A stretch of DNA of 64,000 nucleotides from Streptomyces sp. NBC_00239 (GTDB lineage Bacteria; Actinomycetota; Actinomycetes; Streptomycetales; Streptomycetaceae): assembly GCF_036194065.1 (NCBI RefSeq), contig NZ_CP108095.1, forward strand, positions 8,432,001-8,496,000, written 5' to 3'. This document shows positions 8,764 through 17,939 of this stretch, one piece after another. A program made the position numbers and the translations under genes. The notes below the pieces were generated by a model. That model ran no database searches. It was not told the origin of the DNA and saw only the letters and a list, made by a program, of their open reading frames with translations. Position 1 is the first letter of the stretch, and every line of letters begins with the position of its first letter.

Positions 8764-9492
8764 TCAGCTGCTGGTGATCGTCGGGGCGAAGGAGACACCG
8801 AGGGCGGCTGCTGTCACTTCGTGGATGGCGGTGCGTACGCGGTCGGAGGCCCATTGGCCGGATGCGACGGATGCCGTCCCGATGAACACCTGCGGGTTAT
8901 GGGTGTCGGGGAGGGCGAGGGCGTGGAGTTTGGTGGCGTGGATCAGCGCGATGAGCGGTGCCGTGCGCTCGTCCGGGCGGGCGCCGTCCAGGACGACGGT
9001 TCGCGGCCGGCCCCGCAGTTCCCGCTCGGGTGCGCCGTCCGCTTCCGGGTAGCGGCGTACGGGGACCACACCCAGTATCCGCCGCCCTGCTGCCAGGATG
9101 CCGCGGTCACACAGGCTGCCGACCGCCGCCTCCAGAGCCTTGGAGCGGTCCCTGCCCAGCCACTCGGTCACCCGGCCCACGGTCCGCTCGCCGCGCCACT
9201 CGCCGATCAGACCCATCCGGCCGTCGAGGAGCGCGTCCCCGGTCGGTGTCGTGTCGAGGAGGGACAGGTAGCGCTCCGAGACGCGGATACGCCCGGCCAG
9301 GACCAAGTCGATCAGCAGACCACCGGCTGTTGCCCATCCGACCTGCGTCCGGTGTCGTACGGCACCGGACGCGTCGTCCGTGGCGAGCAGCACGACTTCC
9401 TCCTGACTGAACAGCAGGTCATCGAGCGGGCGAGGAACCCCGTGTTTTTCAGCTGCACCGGCACCAACAAATCTTGCACGTGTGGCGGCCAA
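8764..9492 (-). CDS. GPP34 (GOLPH3-like) family phosphoprotein
   Basis: 242 residues. The opening PLDDLLFSQEEVVLLATDD and the following GGLLIDLVLAGRIRV are the conserved first helices of the GPP34 family, and VGSLCDRGILAAGRRILGVV with the HEVTAAALGVSF tail match the rest. In eukaryotes the family binds phosphoinositides at the Golgi; bacterial members are widespread in Streptomyces and uncharacterised, possibly membrane-surface proteins. The ATG at 9492 leaves an 18-residue leader with no motif. No operon partner. Confidence 0.85.
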   Translation of the reverse strand: MAATRARFVGAGAAEKHGVPRPLDDLLFSQEEVVLLATDDASGAVRHRTQVGWATAGGLLIDLVLAGRIRVSERYLSLLDTTPTGDALLDGRMGLIGEWRGERTVGRVTEWLGRDRSKALEAAVGSLCDRGILAAGRRILGVVPVRRYPEADGAPERELRGRPRTVVLDGARPDERTAPLIALIHATKLHALALPDTHNPQVFIGTASVASGQWASDRVRTAIHEVTAAALGVSFAPTITSS

Positions 9493-9591
9493 TGCCTCTA
9501 AAGCTGCACCAGCCCCGCGCCGAAAGGGCGCGCGTGGGCGAGGCCCGGTGCCAGAGCGCTCTGGGGCAGAACCCCCGGGTCGGAAAGCCCG

Positions 9592-10491
9592 TCACCCCTT
9601 CCGCAGGCGGCGCACGTCGCCCGCGTCGGGGTCGCCGAGCAGCGTGAACAGTTCGGGGTGGCTGCGCGTGCCCGCGACCGACAGTCCGTCGGCCGAGTCG
9701 CAGGCCTTGACGTCGAGTTCGACGCCCTCCCGCCGGTACTCCTGCCGCTCCCGGAAGCGCCACGTCCCTGTGCCTGTGCACCTCGCCAGGTCGAAGTGCT
9801 CTGCCTCGTAGGCCAGGCGTGTCACCTCCGCGCGCCCGTCCGGATGGAGGACGACGGTCGCGCCGTCTCCCTTCCAGGTGCCGACGTACCCGCTCGAGCC
9901 CAGCTCGGGGGCCTCGTACGGGGCGAGCCAGCCGCTCTGGGGCCCCAGCACGGCGACCGCCAGGATCAGCGCCGTCAGCCCGCCGGTCACCGACGCGCCC
10001 CACTTCCACCGCGCGCTCTCGGCCATCCGCCGCCTGTGGAACCAGACCGAGGCCAGCAGCGGCAGCACGCCGCTCGCCGCGATGACCGCCCAGCACTGTA
10101 CGTACGGCACGTCCAGGAGGACGGCGGGGGCGAGCGCCGCCAGGGCGGATAGTACGAGCAGCCAGCCCGGCACGACCACCGCGCGTGGCAGGCGGATCCG
10201 GCACCGGGTTGCCCGCGACAGCAAGGCGACCGGCTTGGTCAGCAGCAGCGCGTGCAGCACGCCGAGCCCGAACGGCGCCACCGGCAGACAGCAGCACAGG
10301 AAGAGCAGCGCACCGAAGGCTCCTCCATATCCGGCACCGTAGTCGTCCTGGCTCTGCGTGTGGACCACTTGCACGATCCCCGCCAGGAGGACCTGCCCAG
10401 CGCCCACCACCTCGGCCCCGGGCGCGGCTGTGTACCACCAGCCGGGCGCGGCCGCTCTGCCGTCGCCCTCGCCGACACTCTCGTTCCCCAC
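9592..10491 (-). CDS. membrane protein with C-terminal extracytoplasmic beta domain
   Basis: 299 residues. Hydrophobic segments lie at about residues 30-45, 57-87, 104-128, 130-148 and 165-185, so four or five transmembrane helices. The C-terminal 110 residues are soluble and begin YVGTWKGDGATVVLHPDG, a pattern seen in lipocalin-like or DUF-type beta domains that report on secreted or bound ligands. I do not recognise a named family. Two cysteines (near 238 and 263) could pair if this domain lies outside. It stands alone between the GPP34 gene and a divergent broken gene. Confidence 0.7.
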   Translation of the reverse strand: MGNESVGEGDGRAAAPGWWYTAAPGAEVVGAGQVLLAGIVQVVHTQSQDDYGAGYGGAFGALLFLCCCLPVAPFGLGVLHALLLTKPVALLSRATRCRIRLPRAVVVPGWLLVLSALAALAPAVLLDVPYVQCWAVIAASGVLPLLASVWFHRRRMAESARWKWGASVTGGLTALILAVAVLGPQSGWLAPYEAPELGSSGYVGTWKGDGATVVLHPDGRAEVTRLAYEAEHFDLARCTGTGTWRFRERQEYRREGVELDVKACDSADGLSVAGTRSHPELFTLLGDPDAGDVRRLRKG

Positions 10492-10577
10492 GAAAACCCG
10501 CCCCCGAATTGAACACGTTCAACAGGGCAGACCGTACACCTTCCCGTCGGGGCTGCCGCAGCGGGCTCGGCCTGGGC

Positions 10578-10852
10578 ATGTCGGCACCGGCGGACATAGT
10601 TCGGGCTGTGGACCTGAGACCGGAGTTGCTGCCGCCGCCTGTGAGCCGGCGAGGGCTGGACGAGCTGTGCGCCGAGATCGACCGGATCGCGGACCTGTGG
10701 GCCGCCCGTTCGGAGGTGGCGGACGAGGCGACGCGGCGTTCAACGCGATGACCGGTCACCATTACGTGGCTCTCGACTTCGCGGAGTACGACGGAAGCAG
10801 GAGCCTGCAGGAGTTCGCGAAGGAGGCAGCCCGGCCGGCTCGTCCCGGGTGA
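10578..10852 (+). pseudogene. small actinobacterial protein gene with a one-base deletion
   Basis: From ATG 10578 (or GTG 10608) the frame reads VDLRPELLPPPVSRRGLDEL and continues to EVADEA, then meets a stop at 10751. The next frame takes over with AAFNAMTGHHYVALDFAEYD and SRSLQEFAKEAARPARPG to 10852. Adding one T after 10731 (GCGA-T-CGCGGCG) joins them as ADEAIAAFNAMTG. I recall a family of this start in Streptomyces that continues into a bacteriocin-immunity-like segment; that C-terminal part is missing here, so the copy may be shortened as well as frameshifted. The family call is from memory and tentative. Confidence 0.6.
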
Positions 10853-11092
10853 CGATCTTCTGGAACGACGGCAGCAAGACGGTCATCGAGGGGTCGTCCC
10901 TCTCCGGTGACACGCGGTACTACAGGCTCGACGGCGGCGAGGTGGTCGGTGGAGCTTTCGCCGGCGGGTGGGCGCAGGGGGGGGGGCGGCCGGACGACGA
11001 CTCCCGTGGCCGAGATCGGCGCCGCCTGCATTACGGGCGGCGTCATCAGCTACACCTCGACAGTCGATGACTTCGCGGTTGGCGACGTGTAG
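10849..11092 (+). pseudogene. small unknown gene split by a run of ten G
   Basis: A GTG at 10849 overlaps the TGA of the preceding gene by four bases (GTGA), a usual sign of translational coupling. The frame reads TIFWNDGSKTVIEGSSLSGD, then YYRLDGGEVVGGAFAGGW, and reaches a run of ten G at 10977-10986. After the run the original frame degenerates, while the neighbouring frame continues sensibly as AEIGAACITGGVISYTSTVD and ends at 11092. One G more or less in the run would give an 80-residue protein. No family is recognised. Confidence 0.5.
10977..10986 (+). repeat. ten-base G homopolymer
   Basis: Ten consecutive G within the small gene at 10849. The two halves of the gene lie in different frames on either side. 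Confidence 0.9.
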
Positions 11093-11404
11093 AAACCCGG
11101 ACGGGGCATTCCCCGGCCTGCCCCGACGTGGGCCGGGGCCTGCGCCTGGGCGAGATGGTGATGGGCACCTGCCGGTTGGTGAGCCGCCGGTCAGGGCTGA
11201 GGCATTCTCGGCACTGCCAGCTCCTCATTTCGGGGTGTCCAACCCTGGCCGGTGATGATCCATTGCAGCTTCGACCGCTGTCCACGGTCCCTCCTCGTCT
11301 GTCCGGATATCGCCGCTGCGCCTGGACGTCACGGCCGAGGACGTACCCCAGTTCGGTCAGGGGCCAGCTGCGGCGGCCGGCTGACAGGCGACTTTGACGA
11401 CTCC

Positions 11405-11440
11405 AGCGCGGGCCACCACCACCTGGTGGCGGCCCGCGCT
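11405..11440. terminator. hairpin downstream of the phospholipase-D-like gene
   Basis: A 16-base stem (AGCGCGGGCCACCACC against GGTGGCGGCCCGCGCT, one mismatch) with a 4-base loop, 58 bases after the stop of the leftward gene at 11498. No T tract, as is common in high-GC bacteria. Confidence 0.7.
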
Positions 11441-11497
11441 GACGTGCGTCCGGGGAGCCCCCGGGTGCCCCGCCCACGCGGCCGGGGCACCCGCACG

Positions 11498-13855
11498 TCA
11501 GGACGTCGGGACGGTGACCGAAGCAGCGGAGTATTCGCCGTACCAGCCGCGGTACGGCGGGTTGAACTTGCCTCCAGCCTGTGTGCCGAAGATGTGCACG
11601 GCCATCGTGGGCTTCTCCTCCGGGGACGTGACGGCGTACTTGTACACGGAGGCCAAGTCGTCGCGCCCGTCGCCGTCGAAGTCGCCGCTGGTCAGCTGCA
11701 TGCTCTTGGCGGACCCCCAGCCGAGCTCCCTCCACCCCTGGAGAGGAGCGTTGAAGGCGCCGTTGGCCTGCGAGATGAAGGTATGTACGCCGACCGAGCC
11801 GTCCGCGTAGTCGTACAGGGCGCCGATGTCGTCGCCGCCGAGACCGTCGAAGTTGCCGCTGACGATCGTCGTCCGCTCACCGCTACCCCAGACACCGGCC
11901 TCCACCCTCCAGGAGCCGAAGGAGGCATTGAAGGTGCCGTCCGCCTTCGCGGTGAAGGTGTGGAGGCCGAGATCGCCATCGGCGTAGGTGTACAGGGCGG
12001 CGATGTCGTCGCGCTGATCGCCGGTGTTGAACTTGCCGCTCACGATCTTCATCTGGCTCGTCTTGCCCCAGCCGGGGAGGCTGTCGAATGCGCGCACCGG
12101 TCCCGTGAACGTGCCGTCGGGCTGGGCGAAGAACGTGTAGAACGACCAGTCGTCGCCCGCGCCCGCGCGGGTGTAGAGCGCGGCGACGTCGTCCCGCCCA
12201 TCGCCGTTGTAGTCACCACTGGTGAGACGCATGTTGCTGTAATCGCCCCAGTCGGAGTTGGCCTTCCAGGACTTCAGGCCCGGGAAGTAGCGGCCGTCGG
12301 GCTTGCCGACGAACGTCTCGAAGGAGAACGACTTCTTGCCCTCGGCATCGAGGCCGTTGTCGTTGAGGGTGACGATGTCGAGTACGCGGTCGCCGTTGAA
12401 GTCGCCCTTGACGGACTTACGGGAGAGCGCGGCCGGGCTCTTGAAGTCGGAGTGCTTGGGGTTGCGGAACGTGTTGTACGTAGTTGCCCCGAAAGTGAAC
12501 GGCTGGTTCATGCCCTTGTCGTTGACGCCGCTGTACTCGTACAGGAACGGGATGTCTGTCCGATTGTTTAGGGTCAGATCGTTCTGCTCGCGCAGCCAGT
12601 CCCAGTTGGCCTTGAACTCGAGGTAGATCCGCGGATCGGTGATGCGCAGCGCCGACTCGTCGGCGACCCCAACGGCCGTGTTGTTGAAGTTGTCGGAGCC
12701 GGTGTGCACGACACGGTGTTCACCGTCGGTGTCGTCCCAGGACAGGAGTACGTACTTGGAGTGCAGGCCGCCCGAGATCCCGTTGAGCTGGTTCGTCGTG
12801 ACCGTCCACAGCTGGACGTCCCGGTCCGGGTGCGCCGCGTTCGGTTCCAGGGCCACCGCCTTCGCCGAGGTGCCGGCCGTCACGATCCGGAACTTGCACC
12901 GCTTGCCGTTGGCGCCGACCTCGTCGACCTTGGCCAGGAGTGCGTTGTCGACCTCGATGCGACCGCCCCACGAGGCCATCGCGATGTGGACCTCCGGGCC
13001 GGTGGAGCAGTCGAGCGCCTTGATGCTCCTGGCGACCGGGTCGTTGAGCACGCCGCTGTCGCTCCTGGCCTTCCGCGGGTAGCGCCAAGCGGCGACCGTG
13101 CCCCCATGGCCGCTGAAGTCGCCGGTCCCGGCGGTGTCGACCTCCGGCCAGAGGCTGTTAGCCCCGCCCGCGAGCTCCTTCGCGCGCATGGTGTTCCAGG
13201 TGTGCTCATACCCTTGGTAGATCTGCGCGTCGCCCGAGCTGATGACCATGTTGTCCGCGAGCCCGGGAGTGCTGCCACCCAGGTTGTGCGAGGACTGGAC
13301 CACGACGTTCGTTGTCGTTGTCTTCGTCTGGCCGTCGTACACCTCGCTGAATAGCCAGAACTTGTCGTGATTGATTTCCTGGGTCTGCATGCAGCCCCGA
13401 TTGCAGAGGACCACGCGCGGCTTGCCGTCCGGGGCGTTGCCGAGAGCCTGTGCTAGGCGGGCAGCCTCCGGGACGATGGTCGTTACCGGGGGGATCGGCT
13501 CCGTCGAGGAGCCGTCGCACTTGGACCTGAACTCGCCCCATGGGCAGCGCTCGCTCAGGACCCGCACATCGACCTTCCTGTCGTTGGCGGCGGTGATGAG
13601 CGCGTTGTTGACTTCCTTGTCCTCCATGTCGTACAAGGACACCCGGATGCTGGTCGTCGAGGTCGCCTGGCCGATCAGCTTCAGGAGCCGGTCCTCGATG
13701 GCCCGGTCATGGCCGGCGGTGCCTCGCGGAGTCGGCTTGTTGAACACCACCTCCAGCGACGGCGCGGTCTCCGCCGCCGCCGACGGCGCCGATATCGACA
13801 CGACAGCCGCTGTCATGGCGCTCAGCGCCAGCGCGGCAAGCCTTCTGATTCTCAA
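11498..13855 (-). CDS. secreted phospholipase-D-like protein with FG-GAP repeats
   Basis: 785 residues with a signal peptide ending near PSAAAE. The first 460 residues form a PLD-type fold: the two half-sites are INHDKFWLF (about 161-169) and LHSKYVLLSW (about 363-372), each with H-x-K, though the aspartate four residues on in a perfect HKD motif is absent. From about 480 to the end there are five FG-GAP/VCBS-type units (GDFNGDRVLDIV, SGDYNGDGRDDVAALY, SGDFDGDGRDDLASVY), calcium-binding blades of a propeller. Such proteins cleave phosphodiesters outside the cell; the imperfect motifs leave activity open. GC hairpin downstream; it stands alone. Confidence 0.88.
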   Translation of the reverse strand: MRIRRLAALALSAMTAAVVSISAPSAAAETAPSLEVVFNKPTPRGTAGHDRAIEDRLLKLIGQATSTTSIRVSLYDMEDKEVNNALITAANDRKVDVRVLSERCPWGEFRSKCDGSSTEPIPPVTTIVPEAARLAQALGNAPDGKPRVVLCNRGCMQTQEINHDKFWLFSEVYDGQTKTTTTNVVVQSSHNLGGSTPGLADNMVISSGDAQIYQGYEHTWNTMRAKELAGGANSLWPEVDTAGTGDFSGHGGTVAAWRYPRKARSDSGVLNDPVARSIKALDCSTGPEVHIAMASWGGRIEVDNALLAKVDEVGANGKRCKFRIVTAGTSAKAVALEPNAAHPDRDVQLWTVTTNQLNGISGGLHSKYVLLSWDDTDGEHRVVHTGSDNFNNTAVGVADESALRITDPRIYLEFKANWDWLREQNDLTLNNRTDIPFLYEYSGVNDKGMNQPFTFGATTYNTFRNPKHSDFKSPAALSRKSVKGDFNGDRVLDIVTLNDNGLDAEGKKSFSFETFVGKPDGRYFPGLKSWKANSDWGDYSNMRLTSGDYNGDGRDDVAALYTRAGAGDDWSFYTFFAQPDGTFTGPVRAFDSLPGWGKTSQMKIVSGKFNTGDQRDDIAALYTYADGDLGLHTFTAKADGTFNASFGSWRVEAGVWGSGERTTIVSGNFDGLGGDDIGALYDYADGSVGVHTFISQANGAFNAPLQGWRELGWGSAKSMQLTSGDFDGDGRDDLASVYKYAVTSPEEKPTMAVHIFGTQAGGKFNPPYRGWYGEYSAASVTVPTS

Positions 13856-13969
13856 AGATCCACCTCAGTGCCGTTAACGTCTGCGGCCCGCCGGAGCCCG
13901 GCGGGCCGCAGAATCTTGACGGAACGTTACGACATGGCGATGACAAGGTGAGCGCCGGTTCGGCCGAGG

Positions 13970-14117
13970 GTGACGCTGGAGGGGGTGGTGGTTGGTGTGC
14001 TGCAGCGGCAAGTCCACCCTCGCGAGTACCTGGCCGGCCACGCAGGTCTTGGAGCTCGATGCCTTCCGGGCGATGGTCTCGGAAGGCTTATCCATCAAGT
14101 ACAGCGTGTTGAACTGA
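13970..14117 (+). pseudogene. P-loop ATPase/kinase remnant
   Basis: One frame ends LEGVVVGV and the next, from 14001, reads CSGKSTLASTWPATQVLELD, then AFRAMVSEGLSIKYSVLN and a stop at 14115. Together they give a Walker A motif (GxxCSGKST) followed by the LxLDAFRxxVS strand seen in polynucleotide-kinase-like AAA proteins. The frame change falls inside the P-loop, and everything after the first 40 residues is lost. It is a decayed fragment. Confidence 0.55.
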
Positions 14118-14290
14118 GCCACCCTGATCGGGTGACTTCCGACTGTGGTTTGCCGGGGGTGTGAGTGTCTTCCGGGGCAGTCGGCGACGGGGCCGCAGCA
14201 TGGTGTTCCCAGGCCCTGCCGGTCCGTGTCCCTTACCTCCGCCTCGCCGCACGCCGTTTGGGCGTCATCTGACGAGAGCGTGCGCGCGAC

Positions 14291-15775
14291 TCAGGGCTGC
14301 GCCTGCTTCAGTAGGCCCTTGACGGACACTTCCGAATTCACGGAGATCCAGGTGAGGCCGTACCTCTCGGCCTCTCTTTTCAGTTCGTTCTCGTCCAGGC
14401 CTTCGTATATGTCGTAGATCGACTGGCTCTTCTTCTCTTTCTTGAAGTTGAACGAGGAGATGAAGGCATCTGGCTCGACTCCCGGAGACCAGTAGGCCGC
14501 CACGTACCGCGGCTTGCGCGTCACATTGATCAAGTTGACGTTGTAGCGCACCCTGCCGTGGTGTATGAGGAGCTCACCGCAGCCGGCGGGTGGGCAGTAG
14601 TATCTCCCTTCCGACTTAATCCAGGAGAGTTTTTGGTAACCGAACTCTTCATCGAGCCTCCCGCGGTCCTGCCTCAGGACGGCGAACTGGAGAACGGCGT
14701 CCAGCGTCTCGTACCTGGTATTCTTCGGGAGCGTGATCACCTTCTCCATTTTGAACTCTTCACCGGAGTCCAGTGTCGACCCAGGACCCTGGAACTGCCC
14801 GGCTGAAATGACCTCACCTTTGACTTTGCTCTCGAAGGCCTGGGCCTCCGAGGCCCACTGCCATCGCACGCGCTCCTCGTCGTCATTCCATTCCTTCATT
14901 CCCTCGCCTGACGCGGAGAACTCGGCCAAGTACCCCCGGACCGTGTAGTCGTCGACGACGATGTAGACCGGGATCCCTCCGGTGTTCTTCGCGTAGAGTT
15001 TGAGGGGGACGTGAATATAGGGTGAGTCGGCGTCTGTCTGTGGTGTCCCGAATTCCGCATTGAGCACGAAGTGTAGGGGGGCGACAATGGGTTGATAGAG
15101 AATTGAGTAACCCAGGCTGATGGCCGTCAGGAGCGCCGTGGCGGTAACACCGGCCGCGAACTTTCTTGGGTGCGGTATCCCTCTCCACACCCTTTCGTGG
15201 ATAAGGGTGCGGAGAGCCCACAGTGACCAGAGCCACAAGGCGAGAACGAGCAGGACAGTGGCTATGAATTCTTGTTCCTGCAGCCACAGGAAGAGGAGAA
15301 GGGTCGTGGTGGCCAGCGCCATGAGCACGCCGAGAAGGACCAGCGCTCCGGATAGCCTGACCTGCCGGCGGCCCCAGTAGTCGACGACCGCGGGCAACGC
15401 GATCCCTTGAACTATGCCTGCCAACAGGAACAGAGCACCGACCAGACGTTGCGCGAACGTCAGTGCTCCCCAGGCGTCTGCCCAGCCGATGACGACGTGC
15501 AGAGCCAGCGAGCCGAGCAGCCCCACCAGCATGAAGGCGATGACCACACGCCGCCTCCAGCCCTTTTCGTCGGGCCAGACGCTGCTGTCGCCGCCGCGCC
15601 AGTAGACGCGCGAGCGGTCGTCGAGGTCCATGTCGTCGGGGTAGCCGAGGCGGCCGAGTACCCTCCGCAACTCCCGGAGGGACCAGGCGCTGCCCACGGT
15701 CTTGCCGAGGATGGTGATCCGGCGCAGACCGCGCCGGTCAGGTGGCTCGACGACCACCCATGGTCGTATGCCCAT
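14291..15775 (-). CDS. membrane protein of unknown function
   Basis: 494 residues from the ATG at 15775, in front of which GGCGAG is a fair ribosome-binding site. A 75-residue cytosolic head precedes four hydrophobic segments at about 80-100, 107-130, 138-160 and 164-182, then another near 205-225. The C-terminal 270 residues are soluble, probably outside, with a CPPAGCGELL cysteine pair. The codons in the second half are less G/C-biased than those of neighbouring genes (for example ATT, AAA and TTT are frequent), hinting at transfer. No family is recognised. Confidence 0.65.
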   Translation of the reverse strand: MGIRPWVVVEPPDRRGLRRITILGKTVGSAWSLRELRRVLGRLGYPDDMDLDDRSRVYWRGGDSSVWPDEKGWRRRVVIAFMLVGLLGSLALHVVIGWADAWGALTFAQRLVGALFLLAGIVQGIALPAVVDYWGRRQVRLSGALVLLGVLMALATTTLLLFLWLQEQEFIATVLLVLALWLWSLWALRTLIHERVWRGIPHPRKFAAGVTATALLTAISLGYSILYQPIVAPLHFVLNAEFGTPQTDADSPYIHVPLKLYAKNTGGIPVYIVVDDYTVRGYLAEFSASGEGMKEWNDDEERVRWQWASEAQAFESKVKGEVISAGQFQGPGSTLDSGEEFKMEKVITLPKNTRYETLDAVLQFAVLRQDRGRLDEEFGYQKLSWIKSEGRYYCPPAGCGELLIHHGRVRYNVNLINVTRKPRYVAAYWSPGVEPDAFISSFNFKKEKKSQSIYDIYEGLDENELKREAERYGLTWISVNSEVSVKGLLKQAQP

Positions 15776-15800
15776 GGGGCCAGGCTCGCCGTCCCGCCAG

Positions 15801-15977
15801 TCATGTGCACAGCGAGCTGCTGCGTTCGAATGAATCAGCGGTTCGGACGAAGGTGCCCCAAGCCGTGGGCGAGACCGCGAAGGAGGGGCGGGTGGTGCCC
15901 TTGGAGTCGCGGACTTGGACGGTGTGGGGGCAGGTGGCGACCTCGACGCAATCTTCGTGCTGTGGTGCCCCGACCAC
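15801..15977 (-). CDS. DUF397 domain protein (orphan, possibly truncated)
   Basis: 58 residues from a GTG at 15977. The core CVEVATCPHTVQVRDSKG, then RPSFAVSPTAWGTFV, is the DUF397 signature. In Streptomyces these small proteins are normally encoded beside an XRE-type regulator of the WhiJ group and act with it in development. Here neither an XRE gene nor the usual N-terminal WxKSS motif is visible; only PQHED precedes the core. It is thus an orphan, perhaps the surviving end of a deleted WhiJ-type locus. A frame upstream (15980-16220) holds nothing I can name. Confidence 0.6.
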   Translation of the reverse strand: MVGAPQHEDCVEVATCPHTVQVRDSKGTTRPSFAVSPTAWGTFVRTADSFERSSSLCT

Positions 15978-16225
15978 ACCACATGCCCCTACGGCAGGTG
16001 CAACAACACCACCTCTCGCTGAGGAGCCCCGCGCAGATCCGCCCGGTGTCGGCGGGCGCGGATGTTGCGGCGGATGTGGCGCTCGCGGGTCGGCCTGCGC
16101 TGCCGTCGATCGCCTGGGCAGCGGCCAGCGGGAGTCGGACGCGGGTGTACATCGGGCGCTCCTCTGTCGCGACCGGCTACTGGACGGTAATCTGTGTGGC
16201 CGTCTGCGTGCCAGGGGGGAATCGC

Positions 16226-17086
16226 ATGGACAGTGCCGCGAAATTCGATGCCGTCGGTGAGCACGAGAAGACCCGTGCAGCGCTGGCCGCCGCGACGGAA
16301 CGCTTGGTGCGACTCCTGCGCGACGTGCGCGACTTGGACGCGGCGTCCGGAATTCCGGTGTGGTCGGTGGGCGATGTCGGCTCGCACCTCGCGGCCGTGT
16401 TTCTCGCGTACTGCTCCGCCGCCACTGGCGACGGGGCCATGGACTGGGACAACATCCTGCCACCGGGTGACGGAACGCTCGCAGAGCGGATCACGGCCGT
16501 GAACGCCACGTCCATCCGTCTCGTCGCCGGCGCGGACCGCGCCCGACTGGGCGATTTCGTCACCGAGCGGGGCGAGACATTCCTGCGGGCCACCGCCGGC
16601 CTCGCCCCGGACACCCCCGTCGACGTGCCTTGGTTCGGGAAGGATACGACGTTCACGCTGGCCACGCTGACCGGACTGATGCTCAGTGAGAGCCTCGTGC
16701 ACGGACTGGACATCGCGCGCGGGGCCGACCTTCCTTGGCCCATCGCCCCGGACGAGGCGCGCCTGGTGATCGGGCAGACGATGCCGACGCTCATGCCGCT
16801 GGCCCTGGATGCGGCGCGGGCGCGGGGTGCCAGCCTCGCATTCGACCTCTCCATCAAAGGCGGTCCGCGGCTTGCGGTCGTCGTGGCCGACCAGAGGATG
16901 ACGGTGACCCGCGACGCCCCGCCTCGCCGCTACGACTGCCGGATCACCGCGACACCGGCCGCGTTCCTACTGGTCTCCTACGGGCGTATTCCGCCCTGGA
17001 AGGCGATCGCGCGCGGTCGGATGCGGGCCGGTGGTCGCAAGCCCTGGCTCGCCGCCCGGTTCGGACAGCTCACCGCCACTCCATGA
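16226..17086 (+). CDS. DinB-like mycothiol-dependent (maleylpyruvate isomerase family) protein
   Basis: 286 residues from the ATG at 16226 with GGGGGA upstream. The pattern VWSVGDVGSHLAAVFLAY (metal-binding His near 53), followed by LSESLVHGLDIARGADLPWP (second His about 176), matches the TIGR03083/MDMPI family of the DinB fold in mycothiol-producing actinobacteria, usually about 200-280 residues. A C-terminal SCP2-like part is suggested by LAFDLSIKGGPRLAVVVADQ. The substrate is unknown; related enzymes isomerise or conjugate with mycothiol. It stands alone. Confidence 0.8.
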   Translation: MDSAAKFDAVGEHEKTRAALAAATERLVRLLRDVRDLDAASGIPVWSVGDVGSHLAAVFLAYCSAATGDGAMDWDNILPPGDGTLAERITAVNATSIRLVAGADRARLGDFVTERGETFLRATAGLAPDTPVDVPWFGKDTTFTLATLTGLMLSESLVHGLDIARGADLPWPIAPDEARLVIGQTMPTLMPLALDAARARGASLAFDLSIKGGPRLAVVVADQRMTVTRDAPPRRYDCRITATPAAFLLVSYGRIPPWKAIARGRMRAGGRKPWLAARFGQLTATP

Positions 17087-17585
17087 CCAGCGGACCGTGC
17101 TGCGCCGGCCGGCGCGCCCGCCTGCCGACCGGGGCCGGGCGCTCGGGCGAGTGCGGGAGGCCGTCCGGCGGGCGTCGTTTCCAGGCAGTGGGGATACGTA
17201 GGGGCGGAGGCCATGTCCGGTGTGGTGCTCAGCCGCCCCGGCTGAGCACCGGATCACCTTGGCCCAGGCCGAGGACCGCTCCACGTACATGCCTTCACCT
17301 GGGGCCTCGACAAGGACCGCGCCGCAACGGCAACGGCCACCGCGGCTGCCGGCCGAAGTCGGCACTCGTTGACGCCTGACGCCTGACGCCTGACGCCTGA
17401 CGCCTGACGCCTGACGCCTGACGCCGGCAGCGCCGCTTCGCCACCGTCGGGAGGCGCCCGGCCGGCCCACCCCGGCCGGAGCGTACGGCAGGCCCAGCGC
17501 TCGGCCGCTGGTGTGATGTTGATGGTGTGGCAAGGTTGTGGGCCATGTGGGCCTTCGAGGCCTGTGAACGCGAGAGGGGTATGTC
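17087..17585. other. intergenic region with a heptamer array
   Basis: About 500 bases without a supported gene. It carries the eight-copy heptamer array at 17370-17425 and, near its end, the promoter and a GAGAGGGG ribosome-binding site for the EF-hand gene at 17586. Confidence 0.6.
17370..17425. repeat. tandem heptamer array, eight copies of TGACGCC
   Basis: Eight perfect head-to-tail copies of TGACGCC (56 bases) with no interruption, ending at GGCAGC. A 7-base unit is not a multiple of three and lies outside any gene, so it behaves like a variable-number tandem repeat. Confidence 0.95.
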
Positions 17586-17789
17586 ATGAACGAGGCCGAG
17601 CTCAGGGCGCTGTTCGACGAGATCGACACGGACGGTGACGGGCGGATCAGCATCGTCGAACTGGCGGAGGGGTTCAAGGCCGAGGGCGCCCAAGGGCACC
17701 TCGCCGAGGAGGTCAAGAAGGCCATGGCGGCCGACGCGAACCGCGACGGGGTCCTCGACTTCGAAGAGTTCCGCACCCTGCTGAAGTAG
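17586..17789 (+). CDS. small EF-hand calcium-binding protein
   Basis: 67 residues with two EF-hand loops: residues 14-25 (DTDGDGRISIVE) and 50-61 (DANRDGVLDFEE), each with acidic residues at positions 1, 3 and 5 or equivalents and Glu at 12. This is the size and layout of the small Streptomyces calmodulin-like proteins (CabB/CabD type), cytosolic calcium buffers or sensors. GAGAGGGGTATGTC ends at the ATG, giving a good ribosome-binding site. Confidence 0.92.
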   Translation: MNEAELRALFDEIDTDGDGRISIVELAEGFKAEGAQGHLAEEVKKAMAADANRDGVLDFEEFRTLLK

Positions 17790-17939
17790 CGGCAGGCCTG
17801 ACAGGCCTGCGCATGCCTCCTGGGCAAGCTTGGGGAGTCTGGGCAAGCCACCCGCGGGGAACGGGCTTGCCCGTCCCTGCCACGGGCATTGGAGCGTGGG
17901 GCCGGAACGTCCGGCTCCGCGCCCGGGCCACAGGTTCGG

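Noticed and set aside
17370..17425. CRISPR-like repeat
   Set aside because: The unit is 7 bases with no spacers.
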